DNA from: RGIG7213 sp045652135
GTDB taxonomy: Bacteria > Bacillota > Clostridia > Oscillospirales > CAG-272
NCBI GenBank assembly: GCA_045652135.1
Contig: JAZRTS010000052.1
Span: 1 to 13,174 of the forward strand
DNA length: 13,174 nucleotides
Reading direction: 5' to 3'
Numbering within the stretch: the first letter of the stretch is position 1; each line of letters begins with the position of its first letter. Positions 6,714-13,174 of this stretch are shown in pieces. The position numbers were made by a program, and so were the translations under genes. The notes under the pieces were generated by a model. That model made no database searches. It was not told where the DNA came from and saw nothing but the letters and a program-made list of their open reading frames with translations.

Positions 6714-7844
6714 ATGTTTAAGGTTTTACAAAAAGAAGGCAGGGCACGCCGAGGTGAATTTACAAGCTGTCACGGTACGGCGCAGACGCCCGTTTTTATG
6801 AACGTCGGAACGTCTGCGGCAATAAAGGGCGGTATTTCAACGCAGGACCTTTATGAGCTCGGCTGTCAGATAGAGCTTTCAAATACTTACCACCTGCACG
6901 TGCGCCCCGGTGACGAGGTGATACGTGACCTCGGCGGTATACACAAATTTTTCAACTGGGACAGACCGGTTCTTACGGACAGCGGAGGATTTCAGGTGTT
7001 CTCGCTTGCGCCTTTGCGTAAGATAACCGAGGAGGGCGTGCATTTCGCCTCTCACATCGACGGCAAGCGCATATTTATGGGCCCTGAGGAGTCGATGCGC
7101 ATACAGTCAAACCTTGCTTCAACAGTTGCCATGGCGTTTGACGAATGTGTTGAAAACCCCGCCGCGTACGATTACGCAAAAAACTCCTGCGAAAGAACGT
7201 ACCGCTGGCTGTTGCGCTGTATGGACGAGATGAAAAGACTCAATTCGCTTGAAAGTACGATAAACAAACAGCAGATGCTGTTCGGAATAAACCAAGGAAG
7301 CACTTATGAGGACTTGCGCATAAACCATATGAAGCAGATAGCGAAGCTTGACCTTGACGGTTATGCAATAGGCGGTCTTGCAGTCGGTGAAAAGACCGAG
7401 GATATGTACCGCATAATCGATGCTGTTGAGCCGTTTATGCCTGAGGATAAGCCCAGATACCTTATGGGTGTCGGAACACCGTGGAATATCATCGAGGCTG
7501 TGTACAGGGGTGTTGACTTCTTCGACTGCGTAATGCCGTCACGTAACGCTCGCCACGGATATCTGTTCACGTGGGAGGGAACTGTGAACGTGCTCAACAA
7601 TAAGTATGAGCGTGATCCCTCGCCCATCTCCCCGTCTTGTAACTGCCCTGTGTGCAGACACTACTCAAAGGGGTATATAAGACATCTGTTCAAGTCAAAG
7701 GAAATGCTCGGTATGCGCCTTGCGGTAATGCACAACCTTTACTTTTACAATGACCTTATGGCGAAGATACGTCTTGCCATTGAGGAAGGCAGATACGGAG
7801 AATTTTACGAAAAATACCGTTTTTCGCTTCAGAAAAGAGTATAA
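6714..7844 (+). CDS. tgt: Queuine tRNA-ribosyltransferase (tRNA-guanine transglycosylase)
   Basis: The 376-residue enzyme exchanges guanine 34 in GUN anticodons for preQ1, a step of queuosine synthesis. Its length matches bacterial Tgt (about 375). Residues 87-97 (LTDSGGFQVFS) hold the catalytic acid/base Asp (D89). VDFFDCVMPSRNARHG at 267-282 holds the nucleophilic Asp (D271). The zinc site is C309, C311 and C314 with H340 (SCNCPVC...AVMHNLYF). GGLAVGE at 220-226 corresponds to the usual GGLSVGE substrate-binding loop. The gene stands alone here: queA, yajC and ruvB, frequent neighbours in other bacteria, are absent from the window. Two terminator-like hairpins follow it. No preQ1 riboswitch was recognised upstream. 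Confidence 0.97.
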   Translation: MFKVLQKEGRARRGEFTSCHGTAQTPVFMNVGTSAAIKGGISTQDLYELGCQIELSNTYHLHVRPGDEVIRDLGGIHKFFNWDRPVLTDSGGFQVFSLAPLRKITEEGVHFASHIDGKRIFMGPEESMRIQSNLASTVAMAFDECVENPAAYDYAKNSCERTYRWLLRCMDEMKRLNSLESTINKQQMLFGINQGSTYEDLRINHMKQIAKLDLDGYAIGGLAVGEKTEDMYRIIDAVEPFMPEDKPRYLMGVGTPWNIIEAVYRGVDFFDCVMPSRNARHGYLFTWEGTVNVLNNKYERDPSPISPSCNCPVCRHYSKGYIRHLFKSKEMLGMRLAVMHNLYFYNDLMAKIRLAIEEGRYGEFYEKYRFSLQKRV

Positions 7845-7854
7845 CGGAAAAGTT

Positions 7855-7878
7855 CAGACAGTTTTGTCTGTTGTTCTT
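7855..7878 (+). terminator. Terminator-like hairpin after tgt
   Basis: CAGACA (7855-7860), loop GTTT and TGTCTG (7865-7870) are followed by the T-rich TTGTTCTT. It starts 11 bases after the tgt stop. The stem is short (6 bp), so it may act together with the next hairpin. Confidence 0.5.
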
Positions 7879-7903
7879 AACGCAGGATTTGCGGGCACAA
7901 AAT

Positions 7904-7940
7904 ATCGGCAGAGAGACTGTTTTCTCTGCCGATTTGTGTT
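7904..7940 (+). terminator. Second, stronger terminator-like hairpin after tgt
   Basis: ATCGGCAGAGA (7904-7914) pairs perfectly with TCTCTGCCGAT (7923-7933), loop GACTGTTT, followed by TTGTGTT. The 11-bp GC-containing stem with a T-rich tail is a fair intrinsic terminator. Confidence 0.65.
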
Positions 7941-8087
7941 ATAAGTGGGTGGGTGATGAAAATGGATGACGGAAAAGAATTTCCCAAACGAAAAAAGAAC
8001 CGTTTGGAAAATTATGATTATAGCTCCTGCGGTGCATATTTTATTACGGTATGTACATTAGAGAGGAGAAATTATTTTTGGAAAAAT

Positions 8088-8111
8088 GTAGGGGCGATCA
8101 TTGATCGCCCG
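8088..8111. repeat. REP-like palindrome inside the transposase, copy 1
   Basis: GGGCGATCA-T-TGATCGCCC (8092-8110) is a perfect 9-bp palindrome with one central base, preceded by GTAG. In the transposase frame, the eight codons of 8088-8111 encode VGAIIDRP. Confidence 0.75.
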
Positions 8112-8258
8112 CAAAACGTTGAATTATCGCTGTACGGCGAAATGGTCGATAACGCAATACGGAATATTCCTTCTGCCTATCCCGCATTGTCGCTTGAAAG
8201 CTACGTGATCATGCCAAATCATATTCACCTTTTAGTAAGAGTTTGTACCGATGAATAC

Positions 8259-8282
8259 GGGCGACCACTGGTCGCCCCTACG
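8259..8282. repeat. REP-like palindrome inside the transposase, copy 2 (inverted)
   Basis: GGGCGACCA-C-TGGTCGCCC (8259-8277) is followed by CTACG. It is the inverted counterpart of the copy at 8088-8111 and matches it at 20 of 24 positions. In frame the eight codons encode GRPLVAPT. Confidence 0.75.
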
Positions 8283-8511
8283 ATGTCACGGGTTATAAAA
8301 CAAAGGAATTGTTTCCAAACAAGCGGGGATAGGTATTTGGCAAAAATCGTTCCACGATCATATCATCAGAAACCGTGAAGATTATGAAGAACATTTGCGG
8401 TATATATATGAAAACCCTATGCGTTGGTACTACGACGAATTATATGCAAAAGAATAGGGGTATGGGCTTTGCCCTATGCCTTTGTAATACGAAAGCGAAA
8501 CCGGCGATAAA

Positions 8512-8516
8512 AGGAG
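8512..8516 (+). promoter_or_regulatory. Ribosome binding site deciding the acetyltransferase start
   Basis: AGGAG lies eight bases before ATG 8525 but only two before ATG 8519, so 8525 is preferred. The frame opens at 8375, but that upstream part overlaps the end of the transposase remnant. Confidence 0.6.
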
Positions 8517-8524
8517 AAATGACT

Positions 8525-9010
8525 ATGATACAACCCGTAAACAATAACAATATTAAAGAATGTGTTGAAGTAATTAAAGAAAGTTTTTTAACTGTAGCCA
8601 ATGAGTTTGGTTTTACAATCGAAAACGCGCCTCGCTTTACTGCTTTTGCCACAACGGAACAACGCTTGTCTTGGCAACTGAATCATGAAAACAGACCTAT
8701 GTATGCTTTTGTTGTTGATGGAAATATTGTCGGTTATTATTCATTGGCGTTACAAGAGAACAAAGAGTGCGAACTGAATAATTTGTGTGTGCTACCGCAA
8801 TTCAGACATCAAGGCATCGGAGAAAAATTACTGTTACATTCATTTAACGCAGCAAAAAGCTTGGGATGTTCAAAAATGAATATAGGAATTGTTGAAGAAA
8901 ATCTAATTCTGAAGAAATGGTATGAATCTTTCGGCTTCAAGCATATCAGAACACAAAAATTCGATTTCTTTCCGTTTACCTGCGGATATATGGAACTGAT
9001 TTTTACATAA
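8525..9010 (+). CDS. GNAT family N-acetyltransferase
   Basis: This 161-residue cytosolic enzyme is predicted to transfer an acetyl group from acetyl-CoA. Motif A of the GNAT fold is clear: LNNLCVLPQFRHQGIGEKLL (84-103), with the R/QxxGxG acetyl-CoA loop at R94-G99. Upstream, YAFVVDGNIVGYYSLAL (60-76) fits the beta2-beta4 region. Downstream, KKWYESFGFKHI (130-141) is the usual motif B ending. The substrate (amine, antibiotic or protein N-terminus) cannot be told. Base composition differs from the neighbours: three sampled 60-base lines (8581, 8701, 8881) contain 61 G+C of 180, against 63 of 120 in two tgt lines (6901, 7201). It sits directly after a broken transposase, which together suggests acquisition by transfer. 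Confidence 0.9.
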   Translation: MIQPVNNNNIKECVEVIKESFLTVANEFGFTIENAPRFTAFATTEQRLSWQLNHENRPMYAFVVDGNIVGYYSLALQENKECELNNLCVLPQFRHQGIGEKLLLHSFNAAKSLGCSKMNIGIVEENLILKKWYESFGFKHIRTQKFDFFPFTCGYMELIFT

Positions 9011-9018
9011 ACGGCAAC

Positions 9019-9048
9019 ACCCCGACAGACCGTGCAATCTGTCGGGGT
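9019..9048 (+). terminator. Terminator-like hairpin after the acetyltransferase
   Basis: ACCCCGACAGA (9019-9029) pairs perfectly with TCTGTCGGGGT (9038-9048), loop CCGTGCAA, just after the stop at 9010. The stem is strong but no continuous T-tract follows (TACGTATTTG), so termination efficiency is uncertain. Confidence 0.55.
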
Positions 9049-9104
9049 TACGTATTTGTCAACTGCGGGGGAAGGGTGACGGATGAGATGCCTTAAAACG
9101 GCGG

Positions 9105-9133
9105 TTGACAAACGGAGAAAAAACATATATAAT
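9105..9133 (+). promoter_or_regulatory. Consensus sigma-A promoter of the secreted-protein unit
   Basis: TTGACA (9105-9110), a 17-base spacer and TATAAT (9128-9133) are exact consensus hexamers at ideal spacing. Transcription should start near 9140, giving a leader of about 64 bases before ATG 9204. A second TATAAT at 9134-9139 is badly spaced. The leader ends in GGAGG (9195-9199). No clear operator palindrome was seen. Confidence 0.85.
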
Positions 9134-9203
9134 TATAATGAATAGATTTACTTATTACGATTCGATCAAACGATAAATTCAAATTCGGAATCTCGGAGGA
9201 AAA

Positions 9204-12200
9204 ATGAAATTAATTAATAAGAAAATATTCAAACGGCTCGTTGGTGTGATACTGACATTGTCAATGATATTTTCTGCGTGCGTGCCTGCGGCGGCGCTGT
9301 CGGTAAAAGATATTTTGAAAAGAAATGCGGTGCAGGTCACTTTGGGCGAAAGTGCACAGCTTAAATTGGGATTTTTTAATATCAAGGCTGAATGGAAATC
9401 GTCAGATACGTCTGTGGTGGGTGTTGACAGCCGCGGAAATGTGACGGGGATTGCCGTCGGTGAAGCTACGGTAACGCGCACCGCAAGATCGCTTTTCGGT
9501 ACGGTGAAAAAGACGGCGTTTTATATTGAAGTCGTGAAGCCGAAGGCTGATTTTACCGTCAAGGCAGGACAGTCGCTGATTCTGCCCGAAACAGACGGAA
9601 ATGCGGTATATACGTCGTCTGACGAAAGAGTTGCTGTGATTGACGGTAACACCGTGATAGGTGTCGGTATAGGTGTTGCCGAAATAACAGTACAAACTCA
9701 AAAAATAAATATGTTCCGACGTTTCGGCGCAAAATTTGCAAGTCTTTCGGGTTCTTATACGGTTGAGGTAGTGTCAAACGAAAATTACGAGGGTGAATTT
9801 CTCCCTTCTGCACTTGCAAAGCTTTTCGGTGTTTCAGCCGATGAATACGACACAGACGGCGACGGACTTTCCAACTGCGCCGAGGTGTATATTCTCAGCA
9901 CCGACCCTGCGTTGCGCGATACGGACGGTGACGGTGTTTCCGACTCGGACGAGGATTTTGACTTTGACGGACTTACGAACGTTAAGGAAGTAAGACTCGG
10001 CACGAAGCTGAACGGTACCGACACAGACGGCGACGGTGCTTCTGACGGTGACGAAGTGAACAAACTCACCACAGATCCCCTTATTCCCGATACGGACGGC
10101 GACGGACTTACGGACGGAGATGAGTATGTGCTCGGTCTTTGTCCGATGAACAAAATGACCGACGGTATCACTCCCGACGGAAAAAGAGTGTTTGAACAAT
10201 ATCTTAGTGAAGAAAATATCGAAGAAATTTTACTTGACACGGAAAACGCGGCAATACCTTCGCTGATGCTCAGAACGACGGGCAATATAAACAGCAGAGT
10301 TTGTATAATTTCCTCAATTTGCGATACGTTCGGTGACAGCCGCGCCATTGTCGGTGAGCCTGTTGATGTTTGCGGAGACGATCTCGGTGAGGGCAAAATA
10401 ACGTTCAGCCTTAAAAACAGCTCCTCTTATTCGCTTTTGAAGGACGGAAACGAAACGAGCTTCAGCACAAGCGTCATCTGCCGATATGCCGACGGCGTGA
10501 ATGAATATCTGACGACGGATTACGATGAAGAAAATAACACGTTGACGGCGGATATTTCAGAAGCGGGAACGTATTTTGTTCTTGATATCAGCGGACTTTT
10601 CGGTGAGCTTGGATATAAGATGCCGACATCGGTCTATTCAAACAGAGTAAATTTTCAGTATAAGCCTCACAAAGCGACCGACGTTATGGCGCAGGCGGAT
10701 ATAGTGTTTATTATCGATACCACGGGTTCGATGAGCGAGGAGATAAAAGCCGTTAAGGAAAACATAAGCGGATTTGTTGACACCCTCAGTTCCAAGGGTG
10801 TTGCGGCATCGCTTGCGCTCGTAAGCTATCAGGATCTTGAAGCAGACGGCGAAAACTCAACTCAAGTACATAAAAACGGAACAGACAACTGGTTTTACGA
10901 CGTAGATTCATACAAAAATGCGCTCGCATCGCTCACACTCGGCGACGGAGGCGACTATCCGGAATGTGCGCTCGATGCCATTGAAACTTCAAGATTACTT
11001 GATATGCGCGCATCGGCAGGCAAGATATTCGTGCTGGTGACGGATGCAAACTATAAAACGGACAACCGTTACGGTATCGCCTCGATGAATGATGAGATCG
11101 ATCTGCTCAAAAATGCAGGCGTAAGCTGTTGTGTTATCTCGAAACCGTTTTGGGCAAATGAATATTATGATCTCTACACGGAAACGAATGGCAGCTGGGG
11201 CGATATATACGGCAATTTCAGCGCAGAGCTCTCGGCGCTTGCCGATAGAATAGGCTCAGACGTTGTTGGTGACGGCCATTGGATATACCTCGACGGCGCC
11301 GTACCGACACCTGTAAGGCTTGACGAAAAGCCGTACGTGGGAAGCACGGTAGATACCGACGGCGACGGTATACCCGATATACGCGAGCTTGAAACGATAG
11401 CTCCCAACGGAAGCGTTGACCTTGATGCACTTCTTACAGAAATAAGCGGCGGTATTATCACGGGAACAAATTACGGCATTGTTGAAACGTATACGTACAT
11501 AAGCAACCCTGCGGTTGCCGATACTGACTTTGACGGCGTTGACGACTATGAGGACAATATGCCCAAGAGCAATACCGTCAAGGGCATAATGCACTATCCG
11601 TACGACAGCAAGGCTTGCAATATTGAGTTTGAAATGGATTACCGTGACATAATTGACGGTGACAACACGAAATACTCAAAAAATTTATCCGTTTTGTCTG
11701 TACTTTACGCATCCGATACATACGATGAAACGTATATTGAGGTAACCGAGGGCGCAAAAACGGGCGGAAGCGACACGGGAAAGAATTTAGGAACGCTTTT
11801 GGGACTTGATTCGGACAGTAAATTCATTTCCGTCAAGTCGTCCGAATACAGTTATGACAAAGACGATGTTACGGATTTCTTCGTCGGACACAAAAAAATA
11901 ATTTACAACGGCGTTGAAAACGAGGTCGTTATAGTTGCGGTAAGAGGTACTAACGGCACTAATGCGGAGTGGTCGAGTAATTTCGATGTTGGCGCGAATA
12001 CTGCAGAATATTACAATGCAACGGGCAAAAACCATCCCGATTGGAACAATAAAAACAATCACAAGGGCTTTGACGTTACGGCGACGCGCGTTTACAACAA
12101 GCTGATACCGTATCTTGAAGCGAATATTGACCAAAAGGCGCGCAAAACGATACTTATATGCGGTCACTCAAGAGGGGCGGCAATCGCCAACATCCTCGGC

Positions 12201-12917
12201 GCAAGGTTTGAACGCGAGCAACCCGAATACAATTCGTTCACTTATACCTTTGCAACTCCCTACAGCACGACGGACAGCGATGCTTCGAGCTACAAAACGG
12301 TGTTCAACGTGGTGAACGCCGATGACCTTATAACGGCTTTGCCTCTGACGAAGTGGGGATTCAAGAAATACGGTACGACGAAGTCCGTCAGCGTACGCGC
12401 AAACTACGCAAGCGGTAAGGCTGAAGGCTCGTTCAAGTGGCTGACGGGAGTTGACTACAACGACGACGGCGGTACGCAAAGAACGCTCGACTGCTTCGCC
12501 GCAATAGCTGATAACAGAGCTCAGCTTTATAAGCTTGACACGACGGCTGACGGTAAGGTTTACGAAAATGACGTCGGACATCTGACGAAGGGCGGAGCTG
12601 AAAAAGAGCTTGTTGAGCTTCAGGCAACGCTTGAAAGCGAAAAGCTTGCGAGATTCTGTACTCTCACCGTTACCGGAAGTCTTGCGTGGTGGCACGTTGA
12701 GGTAAATTACTGCCCTGCGTACTTTATGCAGATAATTGCCAATATGACGACGGGTGTCGGTCCTGTGCTCGGACGTGACGTGAAGGGGAAATACGCAACG
12801 GCAAAGACGTCGTTTGTTGCTTCCAGCGGTTTTGTAGTGGTTGGAGGACTTACGCATCCGCATATGCAGCCGACGTATTATCTTATCGCGCGGAATGATT
12901 TTTTACCGCTGAAATAA
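9204..12917 (+). CDS. Large exported protein: Big_2-like, TSP3-like repeats, VWA and class-3 lipase-like domain
   Basis: The 1237-residue protein starts with a signal peptide (residues 1-31, basic KKIFKR then hydrophobic) ending in VPAAA; FSAC at 23-26 is a weak lipobox alternative. Residues 45-190 resemble two Big_2-like Ig modules (SSDTSVVGVDSRGNVTGIAVG). Five DxDxDG calcium-binding repeats follow (216-221, 239-244, 251-256, 273-278, 296-301). A VWA domain occupies about 496-690, with MIDAS motif DTTGSM (D505, S509), GDGGDYPE at 580-587 and D614. Two more DxDxDG motifs lie at 717 and 773. The C-terminal part resembles lipase_3: VAVRGTNG (911-918), nucleophile S989 in GHSRG, a probable acid D1040 or D1041, and a candidate His at 1164. 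There is no LPXTG motif or dockerin at the end (LPLK). The lipid target is unknown. GGAGG four bases upstream supports the start. Confidence 0.88.
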   Translation: MKLINKKIFKRLVGVILTLSMIFSACVPAAALSVKDILKRNAVQVTLGESAQLKLGFFNIKAEWKSSDTSVVGVDSRGNVTGIAVGEATVTRTARSLFGTVKKTAFYIEVVKPKADFTVKAGQSLILPETDGNAVYTSSDERVAVIDGNTVIGVGIGVAEITVQTQKINMFRRFGAKFASLSGSYTVEVVSNENYEGEFLPSALAKLFGVSADEYDTDGDGLSNCAEVYILSTDPALRDTDGDGVSDSDEDFDFDGLTNVKEVRLGTKLNGTDTDGDGASDGDEVNKLTTDPLIPDTDGDGLTDGDEYVLGLCPMNKMTDGITPDGKRVFEQYLSEENIEEILLDTENAAIPSLMLRTTGNINSRVCIISSICDTFGDSRAIVGEPVDVCGDDLGEGKITFSLKNSSSYSLLKDGNETSFSTSVICRYADGVNEYLTTDYDEENNTLTADISEAGTYFVLDISGLFGELGYKMPTSVYSNRVNFQYKPHKATDVMAQADIVFIIDTTGSMSEEIKAVKENISGFVDTLSSKGVAASLALVSYQDLEADGENSTQVHKNGTDNWFYDVDSYKNALASLTLGDGGDYPECALDAIETSRLLDMRASAGKIFVLVTDANYKTDNRYGIASMNDEIDLLKNAGVSCCVISKPFWANEYYDLYTETNGSWGDIYGNFSAELSALADRIGSDVVGDGHWIYLDGAVPTPVRLDEKPYVGSTVDTDGDGIPDIRELETIAPNGSVDLDALLTEISGGIITGTNYGIVETYTYISNPAVADTDFDGVDDYEDNMPKSNTVKGIMHYPYDSKACNIEFEMDYRDIIDGDNTKYSKNLSVLSVLYASDTYDETYIEVTEGAKTGGSDTGKNLGTLLGLDSDSKFISVKSSEYSYDKDDVTDFFVGHKKIIYNGVENEVVIVAVRGTNGTNAEWSSNFDVGANTAEYYNATGKNHPDWNNKNNHKGFDVTATRVYNKLIPYLEANIDQKARKTILICGHSRGAAIANILGARFEREQPEYNSFTYTFATPYSTTDSDASSYKTVFNVVNADDLITALPLTKWGFKKYGTTKSVSVRANYASGKAEGSFKWLTGVDYNDDGGTQRTLDCFAAIADNRAQLYKLDTTADGKVYENDVGHLTKGGAEKELVELQATLESEKLARFCTLTVTGSLAWWHVEVNYCPAYFMQIIANMTTGVGPVLGRDVKGKYATAKTSFVASSGFVVVGGLTHPHMQPTYYLIARNDFLPLK

Positions 12918-12935
12918 GCTTGAAGGACGGTTTAT

Positions 12936-13174
12936 ATGTCTGATAACGGTTACAAAAAAATGACACTCACGATGATAGGTATCTATCTCGTTCAGTTCAT
13001 CATTTTCCCCGAAGTATTTCCGAAATATTATCCAAGAAGTAACGAGGCGGTGTTTATATTTCTTGTTCCGACGGTGCTTTCAGCCGTGCTCGGTATATGG
13101 TGCTTCAAGGTGAAATTCACGGGCTGTCTTATAGCGGATGCCGTTTACTGCGCCGCGCTTTGCATATATAACGG
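12936..13174 (+). CDS. Small membrane protein, unknown, 3' end outside window
   Basis: ATG 12936 has AAGGA (12923-12927) eight bases upstream and lies 18 bases after the lipase-like gene, with no terminator between, so the two are probably cotranscribed. The 79 visible codons give a short polar start (MSDNGYKKM), a hydrophobic segment at about 9-26 (MTLTMIGIYLVQFIIF), a polar stretch FPKYYPRSNE, a second segment at about 41-56 and a probable third near 62-78. I do not recognise the family. Position suggests a partner of the secreted protein, for example in its export, anchoring or in self-protection, but this is only inference from adjacency. Confidence 0.75.
   Translation, partial: MSDNGYKKMTLTMIGIYLVQFIIFPEVFPKYYPRSNEAVFIFLVPTVLSAVLGIWCFKVKFTGCLIADAVYCAALCIYN

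Larger units (their letters stand above)
7962..8457 (+). pseudogene. REP-associated tyrosine transposase (IS200-like HUH), frameshifted
   Basis: The first frame gives an N-terminal HUH transposase domain: KKNRLENYDYSSCGAYFITVCT (residues 11-32) and YVIMPNHIHLLV (81-92), where H87 and H89 form the HxH metal-binding pair. Near 8298-8305 (ATAAAACAAAGGAATT) the reading shifts by one. The rest of the protein, KGIVSKQAG...IWQKSFHDHIIRNREDYEEH..YIYENPMRWYYDELYAKE, continues in the frame of 8302 and stops at 8457. Compared with the usual VIKQMKG-type wording, about five bases, or minimally two, appear lost. ATG 7962 is chosen because GGGTGA lies five bases upstream; GTG 7953 and ATG 7956 are alternatives. 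Such enzymes act on REP palindromes, and two REP-like palindromes lie inside this gene. It is probably inactive unless frameshifting restores it or the break is a sequencing error. Confidence 0.85.

Noticed and set aside
8298..8305. Programmed ribosomal frameshift in the transposase
   Set aside because: ATAAAACAAAGG is not a convincing slippery heptamer, and the expected residues at the junction appear to be missing, so a deletion is more likely.
8458..8482. Terminator formed by GGGC/GCCC after the transposase
   Set aside because: Only four contiguous base pairs form around the TTT loop; the outer bases mismatch and no T-tract follows.
8375..8524. N-terminal extension of the acetyltransferase to a 211-residue protein
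   Set aside because: The extension overlaps the transposase C-terminus in another frame, while AGGAG at 8512 supports the start at 8525.
9785..10396. 203-codon minus-strand frame rich in PSPSVS
   Set aside because: It is the complement of the repeated aspartate/glycine codons of the calcium-binding repeats.
12168..12863. 231-codon minus-strand frame opposite the lipase-like region
   Set aside because: The plus strand carries the GHSRG motif and a continuous 1237-residue protein; the opposite frame has no family features.

Overview
The window looks like a chromosomal segment of a Gram-positive, low-to-medium-GC anaerobe, most likely a gut Clostridia member of the Oscillospiraceae/Ruminococcaceae type. 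This is an inference from strong AGGAGG-type ribosome binding sites, AGCS-type amino-acid transport, a Gld-like ABC operon with a DUF4340 partner, a REP-associated transposase relative, and a large secreted Big_2/TSP3/VWA/lipase protein. No rRNA, tRNA or CRISPR array is visible. Genus-level assignment is not possible from this sequence alone.

Layout. 1-1073 (minus strand): a sodium:alanine (AGCS) symporter whose C-terminus lies outside the window. 1074-1571: a divergent intergenic region filled with perfect hairpins, including a closing stem that encloses two further hairpins, and a short direct repeat. 1572-6576 (plus): a tight four-gene operon encoding an ABC ATPase, an ABC-2 membrane permease, a GldG-like auxiliary membrane protein and a DUF4340 membrane-anchored protein. 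Gaps are 15, 13 and 0 bases, so the four products very probably form one membrane complex. 6576-6673: a string of four hairpins separated by the direct repeat ATGATG. 6714-7844 (plus): tgt, the tRNA-guanine transglycosylase of queuosine modification. 7855-7940: two terminator-like hairpins. 7962-8457: a frameshifted REP-associated tyrosine transposase relative that carries two REP-like palindromes inside its reading frame. 8525-9010: an AT-rich GNAT acetyltransferase that looks acquired. 9019-9048: a terminator-like hairpin. 9105-9133: a consensus sigma-A promoter (TTGACA, 17 bases, TATAAT). 9204-12917: a 1237-residue exported protein with Big_2-like, calcium-binding (TSP3-like), VWA and class-3 lipase-like regions. 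12936-13174: the start of a small membrane protein in the same transcription unit, cut by the window end.

How the parts fit. The Gld-like operon and the secreted lipase unit are two independent envelope-related units with tgt as a housekeeping gene between them. The 7850-9050 interval reads as an accessory insertion between tgt and the promoter of the secreted-protein unit. The least explained material is non-coding: the structured block at 1146-1470, the ATGATG hairpin array, and the two covarying palindromes inside the transposase gene.
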